From: Leucobacter sp042726155
GTDB taxonomy: Bacteria > Actinomycetota > Actinomycetes > Actinomycetales > Microbacteriaceae
DNA length: 64,000 nucleotides
Direction: 5' to 3'
NCBI RefSeq assembly: GCF_042726155.1
Contig: NZ_JBHXHV010000004.1
Span: 372,001-436,000 of the forward strand
A program made the translations under genes and the position numbers. This document shows, piece after piece, positions 49,263 to 56,223 of the stretch (positions are counted from its first letter, which is position 1; the number at the start of each line of letters is the position of its first letter). Below the pieces are notes generated by a model, which did not search any database, was not told the origin of the DNA, and saw nothing but the letters and a program-made list of their open reading frames with translations.

Positions 49263-49766
49263 ATGCAGCAGTCTCACGTCGTGGGACACACCCTCGTGTA
49301 CCCGCACCACGGCGCGGTTACGATCACTGCGATCGAGGTGAAGAAGATCGGTGGCGTCGAGCGCACGTGGCTCACGCTGCAGCCACTGCTCAACGAACTT
49401 TCTATTCAGATCCCTGCAGATCAGCTCACCGAGATCGGTGTCCGCGAGCTCATCGACCGCGATGGCATTGAGTCGCTCATCCAGATCTTGCAGGAAGAGT
49501 TCACCGAGGAGCCGGGCAACTGGTCGCGCCGCTTCAAGGCTAACGGCGAGAAGCTCGCATCGGGCAGCGTTCACCGCGTTGGTGAGGTTGTTCGTGACCT
49601 GTGGCGTCGCAGCCAGGGCGCGAAGCTCTCGACCGGCGAAAAGGCCATGTACCAGCGTGCAAGCGGCATCCTCGTCACCGAGTTCGCCCTCGCCCGCGGT
49701 ATCGCCGAGGCCGACGCCTATGACGAGGTCGAGCGCATCCTCGCCGGCGAGAAGATCGCCGTCTGA
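49263..49766 (+). CDS. carD: CarD family transcription factor
   Basis: A 167-residue CarD/RbpA-partner type regulator that binds RNA polymerase beta and stabilises open promoter complexes, essential in mycobacteria. The Tudor-like N-terminus is VGHTLVYPHHGAVTITAIEVKKIGGVERTWLTLQ and the C-terminal helical DNA-binding part runs from about 75 (WSRRFKANGEKLASGSVHRVGEVVRDLWRRSQ). GAGGAG precedes the ATG. It stands alone, followed by repeats, a strong terminator and a repeat array rather than ispD/ispF as in some relatives. Confidence 0.95.
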   Translation: MQQSHVVGHTLVYPHHGAVTITAIEVKKIGGVERTWLTLQPLLNELSIQIPADQLTEIGVRELIDRDGIESLIQILQEEFTEEPGNWSRRFKANGEKLASGSVHRVGEVVRDLWRRSQGAKLSTGEKAMYQRASGILVTEFALARGIAEADAYDEVERILAGEKIAV

Positions 49767-49777
49767 GTTTCTCTTGG

Positions 49778-49842
49778 CCGCGTTTCGCGGTCTGAGGCTC
49801 GCGCAACCGCGTTTCGCGGTCTGAGGTTTTCGCAACCGCGTT
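49778..49842. repeat. 29-bp tandem repeat, 2.3 copies, after carD
   Basis: CCGCGTTTCGCGG starts at 49778 and 49807, and the truncated CCGCGTT at 49836, a 29-bp period. Each full copy continues with TCTGAGG, which resembles the end of the carD frame itself (GCCGTCTGAG), as if the gene's 3' edge had been duplicated. Confidence 0.7.
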
Positions 49843-49846
49843 CTTG

Positions 49847-49892
49847 ACGAGCGGGGTCTGCACACGGAATACCGTGCGCAGACCCCGCTCGT
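49847..49892 (+). terminator. strong terminator of carD
   Basis: A 15-bp stem ACGAGCGGGGTCTGC with GCAGACCCCGCTCGT, topped by CACGG-AATA-CCGTG and followed by TTT. The outer CGAGCGGGGT is the same as the arm of the 62-bp palindromes. Confidence 0.88.
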
Positions 49893-49941
49893 TTTGCGTG
49901 TGCTGCCTGGTTCGCGTGGCTTGACGCCGCCCTTGCTCAGG

Positions 49942-50440
49942 GCCGAGCCCCGCGCTCGTTGCCGAGCCCCGCTTACGCCGCCGAACCCCTATCGAGATCG
50001 CGCTACTACGCAAGGGGCTCGGCGATAAGATAGGGGCTCGGCGACAGAGAGCCCGGCGGCGGGCTCGACGCCAGCGGGCTCGGCGACTGAGAGCCCGGCG
50101 GCGGGCCCTACGACAGAGGCGCGCCCGCCGAGCCCCTGCCCCAGCGCCGAGTCCCTCGCTCGATGCCCAACCGCTTGCCAGAGGCTAGGCGCTCTGCCCG
50201 AGGCGAGCTCCACGTACGCCGCCGAACCCCTTGCTCGATGCCGAACCCCTCGCTCTATGCCGAGTCCCTATCGAGATCGCGCTACTACGTAAGTGGCTCG
50301 GCGATAAGAGAGGGGCTCGGCGACAGAGATCCCGGCGACGGCGGGCTCGACGCCAGCGGGCCCGACGACAGCTAGCCCGGCGGCGGGCCCGACGACAGAG
50401 AGCCCGGCGGCGGGCTCGACGACAGCTAGCCCAGCGCCAG
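49942..50440. repeat. array of a 10-bp core at 19-bp period in two inverted modules
   Basis: Core GCCGAGCCCC (variants GCCGAACCCC, GCCGAGTCCC) and its complement GGGGCTCGGC. Module 1: cores at 49942, 49961, 49980, a 24-bp centre (49990-50013), inverted cores at 50014 and 50033. Module 2: 50221, 50240, 50259, the same 24-bp centre (50269-50292) with one change, inverted cores at 50293 and 50312. Both are exactly 101 bp. Between them are more cores (50127, 50146, degenerate 50165). GC-rich GGCGACAGAG...GCCCGGC units follow each module. No gene is supported from 49767 to 50506. Confidence 0.85.
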
Positions 50441-50506
50441 AGGCCCGACCACCGTGGATCCGGCCGCAGCGCGCGCCCGCCGAGCCTCCACTCCGGCGCC
50501 GAGACG

Positions 50507-51367
50507 CTACGCAGCGGCGTGGGCGGCGCGGAGCGCCTCGACCAGCGGGGTCGTGTCTCGTCCGATAAGTTCGCTCAGCGTCGGGTCTTCGACGTCGAGA
50601 TCGCCTGCGGCGATCCCTGCATCGAGCGCCACCAAGAACCCGATAGTGCCCGCGTCGAGGCCGGCCCCGGTCAGGGCCGCCTGCAGCTCCTCGGCGGAAA
50701 CATCCTGGTGCACAACCTCGCGACCCAGCACCTCACCGAGCGCCGCGGCGATCTCGTCGTAAGTCACGGGCGTGCCCGCGAGTTCGTACGTCTTGCCAAT
50801 GTGGGAGTCGCCGATTAGCGCGACCGCAGCCGCCTCAGCGTAGTCAGCCCGGGCGGCAGCCGAGACGCGACCGCCGTGCGTCGCTGAGAGCAGCACACCG
50901 GTGGCGTCGGCCTGTGCGAGATTCGCCGCGTAGTTCTCGGCGTACCAGTCGTTGCGCAGAATCGTCGCGGGCAGACCCGACTCAGCAATGGCCCGCTCGG
51001 TGGCGAGGTGCTCCGCCGCGAGCGGCAGCGAGCTACCCTCAATCTTCGCGAGGCTCGTGTAGGCAAGCTGGTCGACTCCGGCGCGCTTCGCCGCCTCGAC
51101 GACGGTGCGGTGCTGCGCCTCGCGTTTGCCGACCTCGCTGCCCGAAATAAGCAGCACCCGGTCGACGCCTGCGAAGGCCGCATCAACCGTCTCGGGAGCG
51201 TCGTAGTCGAGCGGCACGACGGTGATGCCGCGCTCGGCAAGATCCGCGGCCCGTGCCGGAGTGCGTGCACCCGCAACAATCTCGCTCGGGGCGACGCCGC
51301 GTGCGAGCAGCGAGTCGATGACGAGACGGCCGAGTGCGCCGTTTGCGGCAGTGATGAGGAGCGTCAT
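50507..51367 (-). CDS. NmrA-type NAD(P)H quinone oxidoreductase (QOR2-like)
   Basis: A 286-residue atypical SDR. The NADPH motif is TAANGALGR near residue 6-15, with VLLISGSEVGKREAQHRTVVEAAKRAGV and LRNDWYAENY as in E. coli QorB (YtfG) and corynebacterial Qor2, which reduce quinones. ATG 51367 has AAAGGA upstream. It is divergent from an HxlR regulator with a sole cysteine at position 17, the same arrangement as qor2/qorR of Corynebacterium glutamicum (established knowledge). Confidence 0.87.
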   Translation of the reverse strand: MTLLITAANGALGRLVIDSLLARGVAPSEIVAGARTPARAADLAERGITVVPLDYDAPETVDAAFAGVDRVLLISGSEVGKREAQHRTVVEAAKRAGVDQLAYTSLAKIEGSSLPLAAEHLATERAIAESGLPATILRNDWYAENYAANLAQADATGVLLSATHGGRVSAAARADYAEAAAVALIGDSHIGKTYELAGTPVTYDEIAAALGEVLGREVVHQDVSAEELQAALTGAGLDAGTIGFLVALDAGIAAGDLDVEDPTLSELIGRDTTPLVEALRAAHAAA

Positions 51368-51493
51368 GGTGAGTCCTTTCGAGAGGAAACGGGGGAGAGC
51401 CGGGCGGATCTCCGGAATGGTTCCGGGAGAATCCAGTTCGCTTCGGCTTCGAGGAGTGCAGCGGACGCTCACCCCGAAACATTCCCTCGCACC

Positions 51494-51518
51494 AGTACCC
51501 ACTTTCCGGTAAGGTACT
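51494..51518. promoter_or_regulatory. candidate QorR operator
   Basis: AGTACC (51494-51499) faces GGTACT (51513-51518), with an inner TACC/GGTA pair, directly before the regulator start and in the shared promoter region of the divergent pair. Similar short TACC/GGTA sequences occur before the other HxlR gene. Confidence 0.5.
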
Positions 51519-51524
51519 ACCCAA

Positions 51525-51890
51525 ATGGTTAGTTATGCTGAATTACGCGAGAACGGGGTGTTCGCTCCGGCGTGCTCAACGCGCGTCGTACTCGATCACG
51601 TCATGAGCCGGTGGGGTGTGCTCGTGCTGTGGACGTTATCCGACGGCACTCGGCGGTGGAGCGAGTTGCGCCGCGAGGTCGAGGGCATTAGCGAGAAGAT
51701 GCTCGGGTCGACGTTGCGGCAGCTCGTCGCAGACGGCATCGTTCACCGCGAGTCCCTCCCGACTGTGCCACCGCACGTCGAATACTCCCTCACCGAGCGC
51801 GGCAACGACCTCATGGCGCGCATGCTGCCACTGATCGAGTGGATCGCAGTGCGCGCCGACGACATCATCGGGCGAGAGCCAGCGGCGTAA
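51525..51890 (+). CDS. qorR: HxlR-type redox regulator, QorR-like
   Basis: A 121-residue DUF24 winged-helix protein: VMSRWGVLVLWTLSDGTRRWSELRREVEGISEKMLGSTLRQLVADGIV over residues 26-73. Its only cysteine is Cys17 (FAPACSTR), the position used as the thiol switch in QorR of C. glutamicum. It likely represses the divergent quinone reductase and lets go on cysteine oxidation by quinone stress. The ATG overlaps operator-like sequence. Confidence 0.88.
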   Translation: MVSYAELRENGVFAPACSTRVVLDHVMSRWGVLVLWTLSDGTRRWSELRREVEGISEKMLGSTLRQLVADGIVHRESLPTVPPHVEYSLTERGNDLMARMLPLIEWIAVRADDIIGREPAA

Positions 51891-51896
51891 CCGGAG

Positions 51897-52736
51897 CTAC
51901 ATCTCCTCGTGCGTCGCCGGGTCGGCGTCGAACAATCGCCCATCAGGACGACCGAGCCCCGTGATCGCGGCAACCTCGGCCTCGTCAAGCGTAATTTCGG
52001 TGGCGGCGAGATTCGCGCGCTGACGCTCAGGGCTCTGAGATCGCGGAATCGCGACGACACCCCTCGCCACGTGCCAGGCGAGGATGACCTGCACCGGCGT
52101 GCAGTCGTGCGCCCGCGCGATCTCGAGCACGACGGGTTCCTCCGTCACCGCGCCGGCGCGCCCGATCGGGCTCCACGCCTCCGTGATAATGCCCAGCTCG
52201 CGGTGCAGCGCGACAGCCTCCTCCTGCGGGAAGTACGGGTGCACTTCGAGCTGATTGACGACGGGTCGCACGCCGGTCTCCCGCTCGATGCGGTCGAGGT
52301 GCTCTGGCAAGAAGTTCGAGACGCCGATCTGGTCAACGACACCGCGCTCGCGGGCATCTACGAGCCCTTGCCAGGCTTCGACGTACAGTTCACGTGACGG
52401 GTTCGGCCAGTGAATGAGGTGCAGCCCGATCGAGTCGACGCCGAGCCGGGCGCGGCTCTCTTCGATGCTCGTGCGGTTCGCGGGCGACTCGTGGTGACGC
52501 CCTGGCAGTTTCGAGGTCACGATCACGCCGTCGGCCTGCGAGCCCGCGAGCTGAATGCCGCGGCCCACGGCCCCCTCATTCTCATAGTTGAAGGCGGTGT
52601 CGAGCAGGCGATACCCTGACGCGATCGCGCCGGAAACCATCTCAGCTCCCGCGTCACCGTTCAGTCGATACGTGCCCAGACCGATGGGCGGGAGGGTGAA
52701 TCCGTTGTGTGCGGTGAACGGCTCGTACGCTGCCAT
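51897..52736 (-). CDS. aldo/keto reductase
   Basis: A 279-residue NADPH-dependent TIM-barrel reductase. The tetrad is visible: Asp in LLDTAFNYENE with its Tyr, Lys in VTSKLPGRHHE, and His in IGLHLIHWPNP. NQLEVHPYFPQEE and the cofactor loop IPRSQSPERQRANL follow. The carbonyl substrate is unknown. Its 3' end meets qorR's at 51890 (6-bp convergent gap). Confidence 0.92.
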   Translation of the reverse strand: MAAYEPFTAHNGFTLPPIGLGTYRLNGDAGAEMVSGAIASGYRLLDTAFNYENEGAVGRGIQLAGSQADGVIVTSKLPGRHHESPANRTSIEESRARLGVDSIGLHLIHWPNPSRELYVEAWQGLVDARERGVVDQIGVSNFLPEHLDRIERETGVRPVVNQLEVHPYFPQEEAVALHRELGIITEAWSPIGRAGAVTEEPVVLEIARAHDCTPVQVILAWHVARGVVAIPRSQSPERQRANLAATEITLDEAEVAAITGLGRPDGRLFDADPATHEEM

Positions 52737-52839
52737 GGTGCTCCTTCGCTAGTCGCGGATACGCGTGCTTCTTGTCTAGCACTGTCACGCACCATCGCGC
52801 ACGCGCGTCGCTCACACGAGCGCGCAGAGACAGCGTTGA

Positions 52840-53496
52840 CTAGGCGAGGAACTTGGCACGCGTGTCGAACGCGAGCTTGATGCCGAAGATCACCAGGAAC
52901 GATCCCGCGGCGCGATCGACGATGCGCAGCGCACGCGCGTTCGAGAGCCACCGCCGCGCGACGGTCGCCGCCCCGATGATCAGGGCGAACCACACCATGC
53001 CGATCAGGTTGTGCACCCCGGCGAGTAACAGCCCGCCCTCGAGCGGCGGCATCCCGGCCGGGATGAACTGCGGAATCGTCGCGATGTAGAAGACGCCAAC
53101 CTTCGGGTTCAACAGATTCGTCGACACGCCAGCAGCGAAGGATCGCCACGGCGACACCGCCTGAGACGTCTCGGCGAGCGCGAGTTCGTGCGATCCGCCA
53201 CGAAAGCTCTGCACGATCAGATTCACGCCGAGATACAGCAGATAGGCCGTTCCCGCCGCCGCGACGACGAGGTAGGCGGTGCGCGAGGCGGCGAGCAGCG
53301 CGGTGGCGCCGAGAGCCGCGGCTGCTCCCCAGGCGAGCGACCCGGCACCGACGCCGAGGGCCGTGCTGATCGCGTGACGCGGGCCGCGGGTGAGCGCCGC
53401 CCGCAACACGAGCGTCGTATCGATGCCCGGGATCACGGTCAGCACGGCGGCGACCGCCGCGAACCCCAACAACGCCTGCACAACAGTCATACCCAA
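52840..53496 (-). CDS. LysE/RhtB family amino-acid exporter
   Basis: A 218-residue protein with six hydrophobic helices. The family's opening VLTVIPGIDTTLVLRAALTRGPRHAISTALGVGAGSLAWG and the later FAAGVSTNLLNPKVGVFYIATIPQF are clear. It probably exports an amino acid or analogue. Either ATG at 53496 or the one two codons later (53490) could be used. Confidence 0.9.
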   Translation of the reverse strand: MGMTVVQALLGFAAVAAVLTVIPGIDTTLVLRAALTRGPRHAISTALGVGAGSLAWGAAAALGATALLAASRTAYLVVAAAGTAYLLYLGVNLIVQSFRGGSHELALAETSQAVSPWRSFAAGVSTNLLNPKVGVFYIATIPQFIPAGMPPLEGGLLLAGVHNLIGMVWFALIIGAATVARRWLSNARALRIVDRAAGSFLVIFGIKLAFDTRAKFLA

Positions 53497-53563
53497 ACCC
53501 TACAGATCGCAGCGCCCGCCCCCACCCATCCCACCACCCACCTCACCCCCCCCCACCAAACCC

Positions 53564-53625
53564 CGAGCGGGGTAACTTTTAGGGGGTGTCGTGTGTGCAA
53601 CACGCCCCAAAAGTTACCCCGCTCG
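53564..53625. repeat. 62-bp palindromic element, copy 3
   Basis: 17-bp arms CGAGCGGGGTAACTTTT and AAAAGTTACCCCGCTCG identical to copy 2. The inner loop is diverged, but AGGGG now faces GCCCC, so three more bases pair. It lies between lysE and doxX, both on the minus strand, where it could stop doxX transcription. The sequence before it (53505-53560) is a C/CA-rich low-complexity stretch. Confidence 0.88.
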
Positions 53626-53632
53626 GATACGC

Positions 53633-53680
53633 GCGGGCGCGGGCGCGGGCGCGGATGCGGATGCGGATGCGGATGCGGCC
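53633..53680. repeat. hexamer repeats (GCGGGC)n then (GCGGAT)n
   Basis: About three GCGGGC units run into four GCGGAT units between copy 3 of the palindrome and the doxX stop. Simple-sequence tract, no gene. Confidence 0.7.
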
Positions 53681-53691
53681 GGGCTCGGGCG

Positions 53692-54147
53692 CTACGCCAG
53701 CCAGGCGAGGGCGCGGCCTCGCAGCAGCGGGCGGTCGAGCGAGAGCGATCCGGCGCCGGTGAGCGCGAGGCCGAGCGCCGCGGCGCCCAACAGGGCGACG
53801 AACTCGTAGCCGCCCTCACCGACCCAGAATCCGGCCGATACGTGGACGAGGAAGAGCGCGACGATCATGTCGATCGCGAGCAGAATCGCGACGGGCCGCG
53901 TAAATAGCCCCAGGATCAACAGCAAACCACCGGCGAACTCGATCACCGCGACGAGCGGCGCCGTGATCTCGGGAAGCGGGGCGCCCATGCTGCTAAACGA
54001 TTCGACGGTGCCGGCGATCGTGTACTCGAAGAGCTTCTGCGCGCCGTGCATGGCGAACACGGCGCCGAGCACGACGCGTACGACAAGCAGACCCCACGAG
54101 GTCGATGCTGAGGATGCGGTGGAACGGGGCGCGGGTGTGCGGGGCAT
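53692..54147 (-). CDS. DoxX family membrane protein
   Basis: A 151-residue four-helix membrane protein of the DoxX group: VRVVLGAVFAMHGAQKLFEY (helix 1), then APLVAVIEFAGGLLLILGLFTRPVAILLAIDMIVALFLVH. Relatives take part in redox or thiosulfate-related membrane complexes, but the role here is unknown. ATG 54147 is chosen; a longer frame would add a polar 15-residue stretch. The 54148-54300 gap shows no gene. Confidence 0.88.
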   Translation of the reverse strand: MPRTPAPRSTASSASTSWGLLVVRVVLGAVFAMHGAQKLFEYTIAGTVESFSSMGAPLPEITAPLVAVIEFAGGLLLILGLFTRPVAILLAIDMIVALFLVHVSAGFWVGEGGYEFVALLGAAALGLALTGAGSLSLDRPLLRGRALAWLA

Positions 54148-54300
54148 GATGACTGGTGTCTCGCTTTCGGTGCTTCTACTTTGGCGGGCCAATTCGGCCC
54201 TGTTTTACGGTAGAAGACCGCGGCGATGCGAATCTGGGGAGTTCTAAATTTTGCGGTTCGCGGGTGTTCGTTTCTGGTATTTCGCGCGCGGACCCCGCGG

Positions 54301-55428
54301 TTAGCTCACGGAGTCGTGTCGCACGTAGCTTCGCGGCACGCGCGCGCCGATACTGGTCAGGATCTCCCACGGGATCGTGCCGGCCGCCGCCGCCCACTCG
54401 CGCGCGTTCGGGCGCCACCCCTCGGCGGGCCCGAACAGGATGACCTCGTCGCCGTCGGTGACTCCTGCCCCGTCGGGGCCGAGATCCACGACGAACTGGT
54501 CCATGCACACGTTGCCCACGCTCGGGAAACGACGATCGCCGATTGCGACGTCGAACTTGCCCGACATGATGCGGGGCACCCCGTCGGCGTATCCGAGCGG
54601 CACCAGGCCGAGCGTGGTGTCGCGCTCGGCGATCCAAGTGTGTCCGTAGGAGACGCCGTCACCGGTGCTCACCCGACGTGTTCGCGTGAGCGGCGCCTTC
54701 AGCGTCATTGCCGGTGTCAGCGCGGCATCGGGGGTGTCGAGCGGCGTGTACCCGTACATGGCGAGGCCCGTGCGCAATGCATCGAGGTGCAGGTCGGGCC
54801 GCGTGAGCGCCGTGCCCGAGTTTCCGAGGTGCAGCTGCTCGATTGCGATGCCCTGACGATCGAACTCCGCGCGCGCCGCCAGTAGTCGCCGCAGCTGCGC
54901 GTCATTCTGCGGGTGATCGGGCACGTCGGCGTGCGACAGGTGGCTGAAGAGTCCGTGCACGTGCACCGCTCCCTCGGCGACCAGCGCGCCCAGGTCACGC
55001 AGCACCTCGGGCAGCTCGGCATCGGTCACGCCGTTTCTGCTGAGCCCCGTGTCGACCTTCACGTCAATCTCAACGGGTCTGCCAGCCTCGCGCGCCGCCG
55101 CCGCAATCGCCGCGAGCTGCTGCGGAGAGTTCACCCCGAGCCGCACCCCCTGGGCAATTGCCTCGGCGTATCGGCTCGTCGACAACCAGCTCAGGATCGG
55201 AGCTGTCACTCCGCCCGCGCGAAGCGCCAGCGCCTCGGGAATGGTCGCCACACCGAGTGAGCCTGCGCCAGCGGCGACCGCGGCGTGCGCAACCTCGACC
55301 GCGCCGTGTCCGTAGCCGTCGGCTTTAACGACTGCCATGAGTTCGGCACCCTGCGAGAATTCGAGCAGCACGCGAATGTTTGCGGCGATGGCGTCGAGGT
55401 TGACCTCGGCTACAGCTTCGGTGATCAT
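54301..55428 (-). CDS. alr: alanine racemase
   Basis: A 375-residue PLP enzyme that makes D-alanine for peptidoglycan. The PLP lysine is in MAVVKADGYGHGAVEV (about residue 38), HLGNSGTALTRP and LRTGLAMYGYTP follow, and the catalytic tyrosine lies in GVSYGHTWIAERDT near 265. SVGNVCMDQFVVDLG completes the family pattern. ATG 55428 begins MITEAVAEVNLDAIAANI, the usual start. No partner in an obvious operon; the azt zinc locus begins just upstream. Confidence 0.95.
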   Translation of the reverse strand: MITEAVAEVNLDAIAANIRVLLEFSQGAELMAVVKADGYGHGAVEVAHAAVAAGAGSLGVATIPEALALRAGGVTAPILSWLSTSRYAEAIAQGVRLGVNSPQQLAAIAAAAREAGRPVEIDVKVDTGLSRNGVTDAELPEVLRDLGALVAEGAVHVHGLFSHLSHADVPDHPQNDAQLRRLLAARAEFDRQGIAIEQLHLGNSGTALTRPDLHLDALRTGLAMYGYTPLDTPDAALTPAMTLKAPLTRTRRVSTGDGVSYGHTWIAERDTTLGLVPLGYADGVPRIMSGKFDVAIGDRRFPSVGNVCMDQFVVDLGPDGAGVTDGDEVILFGPAEGWRPNAREWAAAAGTIPWEILTSIGARVPRSYVRHDSVS

Positions 55429-55514
55429 CACCTGCCCGACACCTCTTTTCTCGGTTCGGCCACTGCAAGCGCGACCGAGCGTGCCCACCAGTCTAGGCGG
55501 CACCGGTCGAGCGG

Positions 55515-56168
55515 CTACGCCACCCGCACCCCACCGTCGAGCCGCACGACGCGATCGGCCGCCAGAATCGCCACCTCGTCGTGGGTCACACAGGCCACGG
55601 CGGCGCCGCGCTCGGCCTCCTCGGTGAGCAGCGTTTGCGTGCGTTCTCGGCTATCGAAGTCGAGCCCAGACGCGGGTTCGTCGAGCAAGAAGACAGACGC
55701 GCGGCGCGCAATCCCCTGTGCGAGCAAGGCCCGCTGCCGTTGCCCGCCCGACAGCGCGGAGAACGGGCGCTCCGCGAGCTCGGCGAGCGCCACGCGATCA
55801 AGCGCCCGGATCACGCGGTTTCGGCGATCCTCACGACTCAGCCGCGCGCGAGACCCACGCGCTCCGCGCTGATCCTCACCCGGTTTCCCCCACGTTCCCA
55901 TCGCCACGACCTCGCGCACGGTGATCGGAAGCTCGTCAGGTGCGGCCGTGCGCTGCACCACGAGTGCGACACTGCCGACACGATCCACGTGTCCGCTCGA
56001 CGGCTCCCGCACCCCCGCCATCACCTCGAGCAGCGTTGACTTCCCCGCTCCGTTGGCCCCGGCGATCACCGTCACACTGCCCGCTGCGAGCTCAAGGTCG
56101 ATGCCGTTCAGCACCGGCACGCCGTCGTAACTGACGTGAATGTTCGCAATGCGAAGGGGGAATGACAT
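55515..56168 (-). CDS. aztA: zinc ABC transporter ATP-binding protein
   Basis: A 217-residue ATPase: Walker A GANGAGKST near residue 35, signature LSGGQ, Walker B VFLLDEPASGLD, His switch VTHDE. It is short and of the ZnuC/AztA type. It faces away from the permease gene across a 55-bp AT-rich gap with a Zur-like box, so both arms of the transporter can be switched together. ATG 56168 is preferred; the frame extends upstream only through the promoter region. Confidence 0.9.
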   Translation of the reverse strand: MSFPLRIANIHVSYDGVPVLNGIDLELAAGSVTVIAGANGAGKSTLLEVMAGVREPSSGHVDRVGSVALVVQRTAAPDELPITVREVVAMGTWGKPGEDQRGARGSRARLSREDRRNRVIRALDRVALAELAERPFSALSGGQRQRALLAQGIARRASVFLLDEPASGLDFDSRERTQTLLTEEAERGAAVACVTHDEVAILAADRVVRLDGGVRVA

Positions 56169-56188
56169 GCCCACACAATACTTCATGT

Positions 56189-56203
56189 TGATAGTGATTA
56201 TCA
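56189..56203. promoter_or_regulatory. Zur-like operator between aztA and aztB
   Basis: TGATA-GTGAT-TATCA, a palindrome close to the Zur consensus with TGATA/TATCA arms, centred in the 55-bp AT-rich gap of the divergent zinc genes. One dimer site could control both directions. Confidence 0.65.
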
Positions 56204-56223
56204 GATAACAATAAGATGAATGC

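Noticed and set aside
49942..50440. Repeat array as a CRISPR
   Set aside because: Repeat core is only 10 bp, spacers are 9 bp and partly conserved, the array inverts in the middle, and no cas genes are present.
49018..50506. Replication origin in the repeat region
   Set aside because: No DnaA boxes (TTATCCACA-type) and no dnaA/dnaN neighbours are visible.
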